Counted from the stretch's first letter, positions 24,505-35,844 are shown. The stretch: DNA of 64,000 nt from Ahaetulla prasina (GCF_028640845.1 NC_080540.1:161036438-161100437); one strand, 5' to 3'. The notes: generated by a model from the letters alone, not told the origin. Program-made: numbers and translations.

Positions 24505-25785
24505 TTAGATTTCCAGGAGACTGCTTTGCTCGGGGCTGGTGGCATCTTTTTCCTCTCCAGCCAGGCCATCTTGAAGGGCGGCAGCGTTGGGAGAACCAGC
24601 CACTGTCGCAACCTCTTCTCGCTCCGCTTCACCGTCTGGGGGTTTGCCCACTCCCATTTCATTATGGGTCTTCTGATGCTTGCTGAGGTGGTCGCTACGA
24701 GTGAAGCGCTTGTTACAGAGTAAACAAGTAAATTTCTTCTCCCGGGTATGGGTGCGAACGTGGCGCTCCAGCTCGTCTGAGCGCGTAAAACGCTTGCCGC
24801 AGAAAAGCCAGTTGCAGACAAAAGGACGTTCCCCAGTATGCCATCGCAGGTGGGCTTTCAGGTGTGAGGCCTTCCCATAGACCTTCCCGCAGCCTGGGAT
24901 ATGGCAGCTGTGGATCGGCTTCTTCCGCAGGCTGGCTGCCGAGGCCCCAAGCCGCTCTAGTTCTTGGCAATTAGGGCAGTCACAAGTGGACCTGCCGGTT
25001 GTGCTGCCAAAGGAGCCCCCTCTTCCAGACTTCAAGGCAATCCCACCTTCCATCAGGGAGTTATTGGCCACTGGCTTGGGTTTATACATTTCTTGGGGCA
25101 GCACATGTTGTCCTGAAGGGAGAAGGTGTGATGAAGAAGTAATGCCTACTGCAGGGTAAGGAGCAGGATTCAAAGTTGTGAACTCAGAAGTGTAACTGGG
25201 TAGCTGGGGGCTGATGGGCGCCTGACTCGGCATGGACTGTAAGGAGCCCTGGAGTCCATCTGATTGTGGCTGAGAACTCAGCCAGTTGCTGTTGGAATGC
25301 ATATCCCACCAAGAAGCCGTAGGGTTGCTAGAACTGGTAGAGATGCCAGGGTGGATGCCAGCTTTGTACCAGGAGCCATAAGGGTGTGCCATGTCCAAGG
25401 AGGTATAGACACTGGGGAGACAATCAGGGGATGGATGCCCCTTAGGCACCAGCAACGAAGAAGGATCTTGAGTTGTGGGTGAGGCTGAGAAGGAATGGGG
25501 AAAAGGACTGTAATCATTGCTGTAAGTGGTAGAAGCTTGTGGGCTTGCTGAAGGAGACATCAATCCATTCCCATTGGGGAAAGTGGCTGCATAGGAATCT
25601 CCCATGCCTTCAGTGCTCCAGAGTTTTGGAGCAAAAGACTCCACTCCCAAAAGGTAAGGTTTTCTTCCCAAATTGTTCTCAGTGTTTCTGGGAGAGGTTG
25701 GTTCTTGAACTGGGTTAGAATTTCCAAATTTATCCCAAGTGTCCGTCAACATAGCCAGGGAACTGGAGCCATACTGCACTTCTTC
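24505..25785 (-). CDS. SP7: SP7 (osterix) zinc-finger transcription factor, terminal coding exon
   Basis: Nuclear DNA-binding regulator of osteoblast differentiation in the Sp/KLF family, which binds GC-rich boxes. The exon begins at 25785 right after a strong acceptor (a pyrimidine-rich tract ending CCCACCCCTAG on the minus strand). It reads GAA GAA GTG CAG in phase 0 and stops at 24505-24507: 426 codons. Known vertebrate SP7 has about seven residues on a preceding exon, predicting about 433 aa here against 431 in human. Counting from the exon start: an N-terminal Sp box-like stretch ([15 protein letters not shown], about 7-21), a Ser/Pro-rich activation region, conserved blocks [12 protein letters not shown] and [11 protein letters not shown] (about 121-145), Buttonhead box [12 protein letters not shown] (about 268-279), and three C2H2 fingers (about 294-316, 324-346, 354-374). 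Their recognition helices are [16 protein letters not shown] and RSDHLSKH, all zinc ligands present. The C-terminus EQSSLLEI is the vertebrate ending. No frameshift or stop. First coding exon not found. Confidence 0.97.
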   Translation of the reverse strand, partial: EEVQYGSSSLAMLTDTWDKFGNSNPVQEPTSPRNTENNLGRKPYLLGVESFAPKLWSTEGMGDSYAATFPNGNGLMSPSASPQASTTYSNDYSPFPHSFSASPTTQDPSSLLVPKGHPSPDCLPSVYTSLDMAHPYGSWYKAGIHPGISTSSSNPTASWWDMHSNSNWLSSQPQSDGLQGSLQSMPSQAPISPQLPSYTSEFTTLNPAPYPAVGITSSSHLLPSGQHVLPQEMYKPKPVANNSLMEGGIALKSGRGGSFGSTTGRSTCDCPNCQELERLGASAASLRKKPIHSCHIPGCGKVYGKASHLKAHLRWHTGERPFVCNWLFCGKRFTRSDELERHVRTHTREKKFTCLLCNKRFTRSDHLSKHQKTHNEMGVGKPPDGEAEREEVATVAGSPNAAALQDGLAGEEKDATSPEQSSLLEI

Positions 25786-25835
25786 CTAGGGGTGGGAAAA
25801 GAGAGAAAAAGCAAAAAAGGCAAAAGGAAATTTAG
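25786..25835 (-). other. SP7: SP7 splice acceptor and polypyrimidine tract
   Basis: On the minus strand the bases before the exon are a long pyrimidine-rich tract (complement of 25788-25830) ending CCTAG|GAAGAAG. The AG is at 25787-25786. This fixes the exon start better than any ATG: the exon has no upstream in-frame start and homologues place the start codon on an earlier exon. Confidence 0.88.
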
Positions 25836-26317
25836 GAATGCTGTAAATTGGGGCAGAGGAAATACAGGCAGGATCATAAACAGCATCCTACTTAGGGAAG
25901 CAATGGACTATTTTTCCAAGAATAATAAGTATTTGCCCATTAGAAGTACAAAAGAAACAAACCACCCTTCCTTTCTACAATTATGAGATACTTTTATAAG
26001 AGATCATGGAACCTCCTAATCATTGGACTACTGTGAACATTTGCCTAGTTGTCCTCAGAACAGAATTTAAACATTTTCTATAGAAATGGGTTTTAGTGCA
26101 ACACAAATGTGAAGGTAAGACAGTTATATTTGCCATTGAGACAATTCTTTAGTTATTGGCATGGATGGGTTTCATGGTATATTATAATATGAATTATAAA
26201 TTGTATGTACGGAAAAAGTCACACCATTCTTCTTAAATGATATAAATTATTGCTGCAAAACAGATTTACAACAAAATTACATGTACAACACTGATTTATA
26301 TAATACAACACTGTTGT
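25836..26317. other. SP7 intron, no recognised element
   Basis: AT-rich sequence upstream of the terminal exon. I searched for a minus-strand exon encoding a start like MASSLLE and did not see one. Confidence 0.5.
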
Positions 26318-26448
26318 ACAACACAGAAGTTGTGGATGCTCCATCACTGGAGGCTTTTAAGAAAAGACTGGACAGCCAGTTGTCTGGAATGAGCAGGGGG
26401 TTGGACTAGAAGACCTCTGAGGTCCCTTCTGACTCTGTTATTCTGATA
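26318..26448 (+). mobile_element. CR1 LINE 3' fragment
   Basis: 'gaagttgtggatgctccatc', 'ggcttttaagaaaagactgg', 'gggggttggactagaagacc', 'gactctgttattctgata': the standard CR1 3' end. Confidence 0.8.
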
Positions 26449-27050
26449 TAGCTTCATATGACAAATCTGTTTTAATGAGATATACTAGCTCACTGCTCAA
26501 GGAAATGGCCAGTTCCGAAAAGAATTAGACCTTCCTTTCTATTTGCATGATCCTGACGTGTACTGTATATTTTTTCTGCTTCTTCAGATGGTGACTTTTT
26601 CAAATAGCTGAGTCAAAGATGTCCGAAGAAGCCAGTCTGAAAAGTTGAGTTGCAGTGACACTTTAGCTTCTTATTACAATCACATATGGTGATTGTGCCA
26701 CGAGAGTCCATTTTGAATTTGGGGACATTGTCATAATCTAGTCTCTGTGGGGCACCAAAGAGTCTTTTGGCACCAGGTTCTGGGCAACCATAAGGCACAC
26801 TGAATGGGAGCTGCACAAGAATACAATGTACAACTTGGCATCTATTTCTATAGAAGTTCCCCAACTGTGTTCAGTACATGACACATTTATTTCATTTCTT
26901 TGTTGCTTCTCTTATCTATACCTTACATTCTTAAGTATACATTTCAACCAATAGGGTGACAAAAGTGGTTGGGCCAAAATATAGATTACATCCAATGAAA
27001 TTCATTCTATTAAAAATAATTATGGACAGTTCAATTAATAATTAATCTTT
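26449..27050. other. No recognised feature
   Basis: Probably SP7 intron or upstream DNA. The minus-strand open frame at 26613-26864 is cysteine-rich but unsupported (see rejected items). Confidence 0.4.
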
Positions 27051-27613
27051 CCAGCTAGCAGTAGCACTTAGACTTACATACTGTTTCACTGTACAGTGGT
27101 GAAATCCAATTTTTTTTACTACCGGTTCTGTGGGCATGGCTTGGTGGGCATGGCAGGGGAAGGATACTGCAAAAATCTCCATTCTCACCCCACTCCAGGG
27201 AAGGATGCTGCAAAATCCTCATTCCCTCCTCACTCCTGGGAGAAGGCTATTGCAAAATCTCCATTCCCACCCCACTCTGGGGCCAGCTAGAGGTGGTATT
27301 TGTTGGTTCTATTCAAAATTTCCACTGCCAGTTCTCCAAACTGCTCAAAATTTCTGCTACCGGTTCTCCAGAACCTGTCAGAACCTGCTGGATTTCACCC
27401 CTGGTTTCACAGTGCTTGACAGCCCCTCTCTTAAGCGGTTTACAGAGTCAGCCTATTGCCCCCAGCAATCTGGGTCCTCATTTTACCCACCTCGGAAGGA
27501 TGGAAGGATGAGTCAACCTTGAGTCAGTGAGACTTGAACTGCCGAACTGCTGGCAGTTGACAATCAGCAGAATTAGCCTGCAGTACTGCATTATAACCTC
27601 TGCACCACCACAG
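27051..27613 (-). mobile_element. tRNA-derived SINE interrupted by a hAT MITE
   Basis: Minus-strand SINE. The head lies at 27613 ('ctgtggtggtgcagaggtta', A-box-like) and the B-box-like 'ggcagttcaagtctc' follows. The body 'gaggtgggtaaaatgaggac' and 'ccgcttaagagagg' come next. Its 3' part 'agtatgtaagtctaagtgct' lies at 27051-27090, on the far side of a hAT MITE at 27094-27403. Confidence 0.75.
27094..27403. mobile_element. hAT-type MITE nested in a SINE
   Basis: CAGTGGTGAAATCCAATTTT to GGATTTCACCCCTG. It contains three units of about 40 bp around 'ggaaggatactgcaaaa'. The duplication gtttcact/gtttcaca is visible at 27083-27090 and 27404-27411, with three extra bases at the left. Confidence 0.85.
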
Positions 27614-27812
27614 AAAACATGTTGTTACAAGAAGTATTTGTTTTTGCACTGAATTAACCATAAAGTAGGTTAATGAATTGAAATTAAACACTGAAGACTA
27701 TAATTTGCAGGTCAATGCCTTTTTCAACAAAGGGGCAGACTACTTGTAAAAAAGTTGTCTATATCTATAACCATTACCACTTGTCATATTACATTCTCAG
27801 CACTGTTATGGC

Positions 27813-28507
27813 ACATTCTCAACTTACAACCATTTGTTTAGTGACTGTTCAAAGCAGTGGTGGGTTTCAAATTTTTTTACTACCAATTCTATGGGTGTGG
27901 CTTGGTGGGCGTGGCATGGCTTGGTGGGTGTGGCTTGGTGGGCGTGGCAGGGGAAGGATACTGTAAAATCTCCATTCCTTCCCCACTCCAGGGGAAGGAT
28001 ATGGCAAAATCCCCATTTCTTCCCAATCAGCTGGGACTTGGGAGGCAGAGAATAGATGGGGGAGGGGCCAGTCAGAATTTTTACTACCGTTTCTCCACAA
28101 AATTTCCGCTACCGGTTCTCCAGAACTGGTCAGAACCTGCTGAAATCCACCTCTGGTTCAAAATTACAGCAATACTGAAAAAGTGATTTATGACTGGTCT
28201 TCACACAATCACCGCAACATTCCCATAGTCACGTAATCAAAATTTGAGTACTTGGCAACAAGCATGTATTTATGGTTGAAGTATCCCGGGGTCATGTGAC
28301 TAGTTGCCACCTTCCCAGCCAGTACCCAACAAGCAAAGTCAATGGGAGAAGGTGTATTTGCTCAATAACAACACAATTCACTCAACAGCAGTGATGGACC
28401 ATGGGAAAAAAAGGTCATAAAATTGGATGTGATTCACTTAACAATTGCCTGGCTTAGCAATAGAAGTTCAGGTTCCAAGTATGGTCATAAGTTAAGGACT
28501 ACCTGTA
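27813..28507. mobile_element. TA-target MITE interrupted by a hAT MITE
   Basis: The left part, 'ctcaacttacaaccatttgt' to 'gtgactgttcaaag' (to 27854), continues at 28156 with 'aattacagcaatactg'. It ends 'gttaaggactacctg'|TA at 28507. The joined text matches the complete copy at 19488-19862. The left terminus is decayed. Confidence 0.72.
27855..28155. mobile_element. hAT-type MITE nested in the TA-target MITE
   Basis: CAGTGGTGGGTTTCAAATTT to GAAATCCACCTCTG. Flanks gttcaaag and gttcaaaa (7 of 8). The region 27896-27945 carries a triplicated 'ggcttggtgggcgtggc' motif. Confidence 0.85.
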
Positions 28508-28700
28508 ATAGTTAAACAGATAGGGAAAACATTGACAGATTGGACCAGAACTTCATCTACTCTAGTTCTCACTGCTAAGAAATTCACAGGTAGGGTGTGT
28601 GAATGAATCTTGGAATCATCAAGGTTTCATGAAAAAGTCCTGTCATTGTAAAACGGAAAAACACATTTTTAACAATTTTAAGGGAGAAGATGGAGATATC

Positions 28701-29180
28701 TTTGTTGTTGTTGTTGTTAGTTGCAAAGTCGTGTCCGACCCATCGCGACCCAATGGACAACGTTCCTCCAGGCCTTCCTATCCTCTACCATCCTTTGGAG
28801 TCCATTTAAGCTCACGCCTACTGCTTCTGTGACTCCATCCAGCCACTTTATTCTCTGTCGTCCCATTCTTCTTTTGCCCTCAATTTTTCCCAGCATTAGG
28901 CTCTTCTCAAGTGAATCCTTCCTTCTCATTAGGTGGCCAAAGTATTTCAGTTTCATCTTCAGGATCTGGCCTTCTAAAGAGCAGTCAGGGTTGATCTCCT
29001 CTAGGACTGACTGGTTTGTTCGCCTTGCAGTCCAAGGGACTGTAGCACCATAGTTCAAAGGCCTCAATTCTTTGGCGCTCAGCTTTTCTTATGGTCCAAC
29101 TTTCACAGCCATACATTGCAACTGGGAAAACCATAGCCTTGACTATACGCACTTTTGTTGGCAGGGTGATTGATGTCTCT
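28701..29180 (-). mobile_element. Bov-B LINE 3' fragment, second copy
   Basis: The minus strand encodes Bov-B RT C-terminal text that is more complete than the first copy: PWTARRTNQSVLEEINPDCS, LKYFGHLMRRKDSLEKSLML, QRIKWLDGVTEAVGVSLNGL, VVHWVAMGRTRLCN. It ends with the (CAA)n tail (plus-strand (GTT)n at 28701-28718). Relative to 16374-16903 it has a deletion of about 16 bp at about 29042, breaking the frame upstream of 29067. 5'-truncated. Confidence 0.93.
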
Positions 29181-29317
29181 GCAGATATCTTTAAGCAGGG
29201 GCTATACAGCCGTTAAAGTAAAAACCATAGGATTAGATCCCAAAGAATAGATGACTCTATTCTTTTGCCTGTCCAGACATTCTGTTAAAGGGTTTTTTTT
29301 GGGGGGGGGGTTAAATT

Positions 29318-29564
29318 CAGTGGTGGAATTCAATTTTTTTACTACCAGTTCTGTGGGAGTGGCTTGGTGGGCGTGGTGTGGTGTGGTTTGGTGGGCATGG
29401 CAGGGGAAGGATCCTGCAAAATCACCATTCCCACCCCACTCCTAGGGGAAGGATACTGCAAAATCCCCATTTCCACCCCACTCTGGGGGCAGCCAAAGGT
29501 GATACACAAAATGTCCATTACTGGTTCTCCAGAACTTGTCAGAACCTGCTGAATAGCACCCCTG
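29318..29564. mobile_element. hAT-type MITE, perfect TSD
   Basis: CAGTGGTGGAATTCAATTTT to ATAGCACCCCTG, flanked by gttaaatt (29310-29317 and 29565-29572). It has two internal 40-bp units. A G10 run lies just to the left. Confidence 0.9.
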
Positions 29565-29804
29565 GTTAAATTAGCTGCAGAATTTGGGCACTTGTGATAG
29601 TTGTCCTTTATCAGTCTATCTCAGGTGAGCTGCCAGCCTTATTTGCCTAGGGACCTTTTTTTCCTATGGCATAAGGATGACAAAGTAATATAACTATCCC
29701 AAAGTGAATGTTATGTGTTCTTATTAAATAATTCCCATTCATATAATTAATGATTGCACACCACATAAAACCTGTTCTCAATTTTACATCTGTTCTTATC
29801 AGTT

Positions 29805-29983
29805 TCAGATCAGTGGAACCAGTGGAACAGCTTGCTTTCAGAAGTTATGAGTGCTCTATTACTGGAGGGCTTTTAAGAAGAGATTAGACAGCTATTGATC
29901 CAGAATGGTATAGGGTCTCCTGCTTATGCAGGGGGTTGGACTAGAAGACCTCCAAGGTCCCTTCCAACTCTGTTATTCTGTTA
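29805..29983 (+). mobile_element. CR1 LINE 3' end
   Basis: 'ttcagaagttatgagtgctc', 'gaagagattagacagctatt', 'gggggttggactagaagacc', 'cttccaactctgttattctg'. Confidence 0.82.
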
Positions 29984-30439
29984 AGTAGTTAGTTTAGAAT
30001 CTATATTCTTTGGTGAACTGCATCATGGCTATATAACGGAGATACAAAAAGCTGGCTCTTTAACTGTAAAAATGCATGTCTTAAACCATGGAAAAGGTCC
30101 CCGTTTCAAAGCCAGGAACAAAAATGTGAAAAAACTTGAAATTCAAGTAGCTTTGCATTTCACTCTAGCTGTTTCACAAATCTCACCTTGTGGTATCACA
30201 GCCAGAGGTGAAATTCAAAAATTTCTTCTACAAGCAAGGAAAATTACCATCACGGTGATTTATAGCAATATATAGGAACAAGTTCTGAAAAGAAGGGTAA
30301 GAGTTACACCCAGTACATGATCTAGTTTTTCAGAAAGGTTTAATTGCAGATTGGCAATTTATCTAAAATGATATTTTTATTCATGCAACTCTAGTAAGAC
30401 AATCTATCACACACAGATTACACGGGCCTAAACTATATA
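29984..30439. other. No recognised feature
   Basis: AT-rich unassigned sequence. Confidence 0.4.
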
Positions 30440-30775
30440 CAGGTAGTCCTTGACTTATGACCATAATTGGGGCCAGAATTTCTGTTAACAAGATAGTTGT
30501 AAAGTGAGTCACATCCAATTTTGCAGTCTTTTCGTCATGGTTGTTAAGCAAATCACTGCATTTGTTAAGTGAATCACACAGTTGTTAAGTGAATTTGGCT
30601 TCTCCATTGACTTTGCTTGTCAGAAGCCAGCTGGGAAGCTTGCAAATGATGATCATGTGACCATGGGAATGGTACAACAGTCATAAGCACAAAGACCGGT
30701 TTTAAATCACTTTTTTCAGTGCCACTGTAACTTCAACAATCACTAAACGAATGGATGTAAGTTGAGGACTACCTT
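30440..30775. mobile_element. TA-target MITE (Tc1/mariner-like)
   Basis: TA|CAGGTAGTCCTTGACTTATG at the left and 'gtaagttgaggactacctt'|TA at the right. The interior has 'gttgttaagcaaatcactgc' and 'gatgatcatgtgaccatggg' landmarks. Confidence 0.85.
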
Positions 30776-31131
30776 TAATAAGTGTTCCTGTTACAGAGCA
30801 TGGGAAAATGAATGAAGATGGTGCTGAGGTGGTTGCAAATGGAACAGAGGATAGAGAAAATAGAGAGTAACATTCAGTCCTTTGGAAATCAAGGAGGTAT
30901 CAAAGGCCTGTTTGATGGAGGAAGGAAAATGTTGCTTCAAACAATACATTACTTTCACTACCACTGCATCCTATGTTTGTCTTTAGCATTAATAGCTGCA
31001 ATAAAGAATAAGACATTCATATCCCTATTACAGGTTAATTGAACGCATCAATTTTCTAGTATACATTTCAAAATCCTATTTTTGTCCTATAATGCTCTTG
31101 GAAACAATGGAGCACACATTCACATACACAT

Positions 31132-31374
31132 CAGAGGTGGGTTTCAGCAGGTTCTGACCAGTTCTGGAGAACCGGTAGTGGAAATTTTGAGTATTTCAGA
31201 GAACCGGTAGTAAAAATTCTGACTGGCCCCGCCCCCATCTATTCTCTGCCTCCCAAGTCCCAGCTGATCGGGAGGAAATGGGGATTTTGCAGTAACCTTC
31301 CCCTGGAGTGGGGTGGGAATGGAGATTTTGCAGTATCCAGAACCAATAATAAAACAGTTTGAAACCCACCACTG
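31132..31374. mobile_element. hAT-type MITE, perfect TSD
   Basis: CAGAGGTGGGTTTCAGCAGG to GAAACCCACCACTG, flanked by atacacat (31124-31131 and 31375-31382). Shorter than its relatives: only about one and a half internal units remain. Confidence 0.9.
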
Positions 31375-31382
31375 ATACACAT

Positions 31383-32596
31383 GTATGTATCTTCTAATTA
31401 GGCCTCTGCAACATTTCATATATGAGTCCGAGATGGGCTTTAGTATGCATAAGACCATGAATGTAGCACTTGCTTGCAACTCTTTATAGCTGCTATTGTC
31501 CATCTTTTTTGGAATCATATCTGAAGAATTGCTCTTCTTCTTCACATTTTAAGTTCAACCTGGGGCTTTTACTAGCTCTGAAGAATAGACTAACTACTAG
31601 AGATGGGACCCTCTCTTATGATAACAGATTTTTATGAAATATTTTCTCGTGGTAAATAACCTATTCTATTTCACTCTTTTTTGGTACCTAATAAAAATGT
31701 ATTTACTCTCCTAATGTCTTAATCATGTTTTATGTAATCCTTAGAATATTCTGATGATTTTTAAAATTCATGCATTCATTTGTCCTGTGCTATAAACCTT
31801 ACAGTTGACCTTATAGCTGCCACTGTAATGAGTTAATGATGTTCCAGAATATAGCTGAGGCTAATTGAAATATCCTACTTCAAAACACTGAGATTTCAAA
31901 AGGACATAAAATGTTGAAACAGTAACTTAGTAACATTCTGTACAAACATGTTTAGTGCCCTGATAGTTTCTTTTGGTTGATTTATGTGGGAGTTGATCTG
32001 TATTTCTAACTCCAATTTCATCAGTATCAAATGAAAACTACTGAGACCCTGTTTATCAGATTGAAAACATTTAAACCCATTATTTCTAAAAAGAAGCTAT
32101 TTTGCATATAGCAATATAGAAAGACATATAAAACTACAATGGGGAATTATCTTCCAGGATCACATCCAACATTTCAGGTTCCGAGTTTGGCATATAATTC
32201 TGAATTCAGCATCTCAAGAACTTAATTTTATATTTAAACAGCAAACAGAAATGTGTTTGTGATCTAGGAACTCTCTGGCAGATGTTACGCAAAATAGAGG
32301 CAGCTTTACAGATATTCTACTCACTTTTAATGTCATCATATATTTTCAATTCCAACCACATAGTAGAAAGAGCCACACCGCAAAAGTGCAATTTATTCAT
32401 TATAATTTTATAACACTTCCAGTGCTTTACATCACAAAAGCATGAGCAGCAAAAAGACACAGCACCAAAATAATTAATTGGCTAAAAGTATAATAATAGA
32501 GTTAGCACAATGGTTCACCAAATGCCTTCCAGAAAAGGCTCAGTCTTTTAGTTTGGAAAGCCAATGCTGAGGGTGCCAGAAGGAGGATATTCTTTA
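31383..32596. other. No recognised feature
   Basis: About 1.2 kb of AT-rich unique-looking DNA, without convincing ORFs or repeat ends. Confidence 0.45.
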
Positions 32597-32604
32597 GTTC
32601 AAGC

Positions 32605-32819
32605 CAGTGGTGAAATCCAATTTTTTTTACTACCGGTTCTGTGGGCGTGGCTTGGTGGGCGTGGTGTGGCTTGGTGGGCGTGGCAGGGGAAGGATATTGC
32701 AAAATCTCCATTCCCACCCCACTCTGGGGCCAGCCAGAAGTGGTATTTGCCAGTTGTCTGAAATACTCAAAATTTCCGCTACCAGTTCTCCTGTCAGAAC
32801 CTGCTGGGTTTCACCTCTG
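32605..32819. mobile_element. hAT-type MITE, perfect TSD
   Basis: CAGTGGTGAAATCCAATTTT to GGGTTTCACCTCTG, flanked by gttcaagc (32597-32604 and 32820-32827). One internal 40-bp unit. Confidence 0.92.
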
Positions 32820-32856
32820 GTTCAAGCACCATAGCTGAAAAACATAGCCCATGAGC

Positions 32857-33090
32857 CAGGGGTGAAATTCAGCAGGTTCTGGAGAACAGGTAGCAGAAAT
32901 TTTGAGTAGTTCGGAGAACCGGCAAATACCACCTCTGGCTGGCCCCAGAGTGGGGTGGGAATGGAGATTTTGCAGTATCCTTCCCCCAGGAGTGGGATGG
33001 GAATGGAGATTTTGGAGTATCCTTCCCCTGCACTGACCACCAAGCCACGCCCACAGAACCAGTAGTAAAAAAATTTGAATTCCACCACTG
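32857..33090. mobile_element. hAT-type MITE
   Basis: CAGGGGTGAAATTCAGCAGG to GAATTCCACCACTG. Flanks ccatgagc and ccatgtgc (7 of 8). It lies only 37 bp from the preceding MITE, in the opposite orientation. Confidence 0.88.
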
Positions 33091-33214
33091 CCATGTGCCC
33101 ACTCCCCTTTGACCTAAAAGGCCTGGAGGACCATTAAAAAATGTTGGTGAGATGACTGGGAGCAATAGGCAGGCCATTTCTGTATAGAGTAAGCAGTCCA
33201 GCTACTTCCTAGAG

Positions 33215-33390
33215 CAGGGGTCTCCATGGACCAACACTGGGCCATGGCATGCCAGAAACAAGTCTGTGCAAATAAGCGAAGGCGCATCCGCAGGATTCAG
33301 GCAGCACACGAAACGACACCTCCTCCGGTCTGCGGAAAAACCTCTCTTCATGGAACCAGTCCCTGGTGCCCGAAAAATTGGGGGCCACTG
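33215..33390. mobile_element. hAT MITE of the 'ggtccctggtgcc' family
   Basis: CAGGGGTCTCCATGGACC at the left, 'ccagtccctggtgcccg' and 'ttgggggccactg' at the right. Flanks tcctagag and gcttagag (6 of 8) with a central TA. Confidence 0.72.
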
Positions 33391-33621
33391 GCTTAGAGAA
33401 CAAGCGATATAGGACTTTGTAGCCTAAAAATAGCACTGTGAATTGCATCTGTAAAGTTATGGAAAGTTGCCACAAAATGCAATTGAAAGTGCACAATGGG
33501 AACGAAGAGAAAACGTATAAGAGCTCAGTGCAGGCAGGAGACCACGAGGAGAAGTTATGCTCATTTTGATGAGCCACTGGGAGAAAAGAAGATGCCAACA
33601 GGAAGCGCCCATTTGCATATA

Positions 33622-34000
33622 TAGGTGGTCCTTGACTTACGACTAGTTACAAAAAAATCCCCCAAAAGGTACTTATGACCTGGATTTGAAGTTCTGCTGC
33701 TTCTCTGGTCACATGATTGCATTTAGGGTGCTTGGCAACCTGTTCATCTTTACAACCATTTGCAGTGTATGTGCCCGTGATTTACGCCATTTTTTGCTGA
33801 AAACCAGTTTTTTGTTTCCGGCAAAAAACTCCCATTGCAGATAATGGATTTTGCTTAACAACCATACTCGTTCGCTTCATGACCACTAGAAAAAAAAACA
33901 TTTCAAAATTGGGTCAACCATATGATGACCTGCTTAATGACTGGCATGATTTATAACCATAATTCCTGTGTCAATTATGGTCTTAAATCAAGGACTATCT
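33622..34000. mobile_element. TA-target MITE (Tc1/mariner-like)
   Basis: 'tataggtggtccttgacttacg' begins it and 'cttaaatcaaggactatcta' ends it. Interior 'tctggtcacatgattgc' and 'gcttaacaaccatactcg'. The ends are somewhat decayed. Confidence 0.75.
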
Positions 34001-35205
34001 ATAAAAAGAAACTGAGTTCAGTACTGCTTGTAGCTGCTGGAACTACCTCCTCTCCATATGCTTACTGAAGTTGCACATTCCTCTTACATGTAATATGTAA
34101 ACGCATAAGTTCTTTTTCCTATTCTTGTATTTAGGGGACAAAGAGAACTGGCTGTCTCAACTGTCATCTAGTTTGTAGGGCTCATATGATGAAAGAAACT
34201 GAAGGTTGCAAAATTCTATTTATTCATATTTTGAAATAAACTTACCGGTACTTTATTTCAAACTTTGTATGAATGCTTATTTCTGAGATAGCATGCTTAA
34301 AATTAACTTTTTACCCCCTATCTTTTAACTCTCTAATTTATAAATTATGGATTTATAAAAGTGAAATAAATGTAGATAAACCCCAAATGTTCTTTTTAAA
34401 AGAACAAAATATTATGCTAAGTTAACATTAAAAAAACACTACTGCTTTGTTGTTGAAATTATGGCCATTTTTATTTATTTTAGTGTGCATTTTCTTCATT
34501 GCAATCAAAATAGTCTCCAAGTAAAAATTAATGTACCCTTAAATTGTAGTTTCAGCTAAACTTTACCACTGCTAATTTAAAATGTTCCTTTCTAAGCTTT
34601 AGCAAATTAGCCTAACAATTGAACTGTTATATAAAAGGGAAATTAGGTGCAAATCTAAATACATTAATCTGGGAGAAAGTAAATGGATTTACTTTCAAAT
34701 TAACCATATGCTGGATTATGTTGTAATAATTGAGTGTTGGATTTGGACCAACAAATTTGGTCCAATGTTGGATTTGGCTCTAACCCACATCTGTTATGAT
34801 ATTCACATGATGACTCAGAATAATGTGCTTAATTTGGTTAATAAATTTATCCATTTTTATGGATTGACATAACACATAAAAATCGAATAGTTCACAAAAT
34901 ATACTAAGCCACAAAAGAAGTAGCCAGGTTACAACGGGCAATGCTTACTAGTTCCTAATGTCAAGCTTGTTTATCAGTGTATAAAATGTAGTTGGGAGTT
35001 ACCTTTTTATATTAAAAGGTTTACACTGGGAAACCTGCCCATCCCCTTTTATTCATCCCAAACTAAGGCTTTAAATTGCTTTGTTCTTTCTTCAAAAATT
35101 GGAAGTGTGCTGATGAGTAACACCTTAAATCAGCAGTGTAATGCTCACAATATAAAACAAATTAATCTTTTCATTTAATACCTTTTTTATTTATGTTTAA
35201 ATGCC
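34001..35205. other. Repeat-poor AT-rich stretch
   Basis: About 1.2 kb without recognised repeats or genes, and one of the longest such stretches outside the SP7 flank. Confidence 0.45.
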
Positions 35206-35460
35206 ATCCTGTGTGGTGTAGTAGTTAAAATGCTAGGCTGGGAGCCAGGAACTTATCTTCTAATCCCCCTGGCAACCATGGAAGATCATGAGGGATGGTG
35301 GGCCAGTCGGTTTCTCTTAGAGCAAGAGCAAATTTGTAGAGTTTCACCTGTTGGGCCAGGTTCAAGTTCAAGTTCACTCTTAGCCATGAAAGTTTACTGT
35401 GTGGTTTTTTGGTCAAGCATATTCTTACAGCCAATCGTGGAAAGAAACTGGACCTAAGAA
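35206..35460 (+). mobile_element. Degenerate tRNA-type SINE
   Basis: 'gtggtgtagtagttaaaatg' resembles a tRNA A-box head and 'gatggtgggccagtcggttt' resembles the core. The remainder is diverged. Confidence 0.4.
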
Positions 35461-35564
35461 TACTGTCTTGAATTTGCAAAAGAAAGGCTGTATAGCAATG
35501 TAATAAATCCTTCAAAATAGACTTTGTCAGGATCCTAAACTTACAGCATGAGAGCTAGTTTGGT

Positions 35565-35795
35565 ATAGTGGTGAAAGGTATCAGGCTAAATCAGGGAGAC
35601 TGTAAATTCTAGTCTCATTTTAGGCATAAAGCCAGTTGGGTGACCTTGGGCCAGTCACTTGTTTTCGGCCCTAGGACGGAGGCAAGAACAAACCACTTCA
35701 GAAAAATCTTGTCAGGAAAACTGTGGGGTCTGGTCAAGGCAGTCATGAGCAGACAATAATGACTTGGGGGCACAAAAACAAAACAAAATTACCTC
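35565..35795 (+). mobile_element. tRNA-derived SINE with Bov-B-like tail
   Basis: A tRNA-like head 'tagtttggtatagtggtga' is followed by the core 'gtgaccttgggccagtcact'. The tail is 'aaaactgtggggtctggtca' then 'ggggcacaaaaacaaaac'. The tail resembles the Bov-B-type 3' end used by squamate SINEs. Confidence 0.65.
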
Positions 35796-35844
35796 ATGGT
35801 ATAATAAAAAATAATTAGTACACATACATAAAACATAAACTGAA

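Noticed and set aside
24406..24880. Plus-strand frames opposite the SP7 zinc fingers
   Set aside because: Antisense shadows. The minus-strand frame carries all conserved motifs.
25264..25517. Overlapping frames within the SP7 exon
   Set aside because: Shadows of the SP7 reading frame.
26613..26864. Cysteine-rich minus-strand frame with a 'CDCNKKLKCHC' stretch, vaguely like secreted phospholipase A2
   Set aside because: Too short and lacks the calcium loop and His-Asp catalytic motif. No flanking splice-consistent exons seen.
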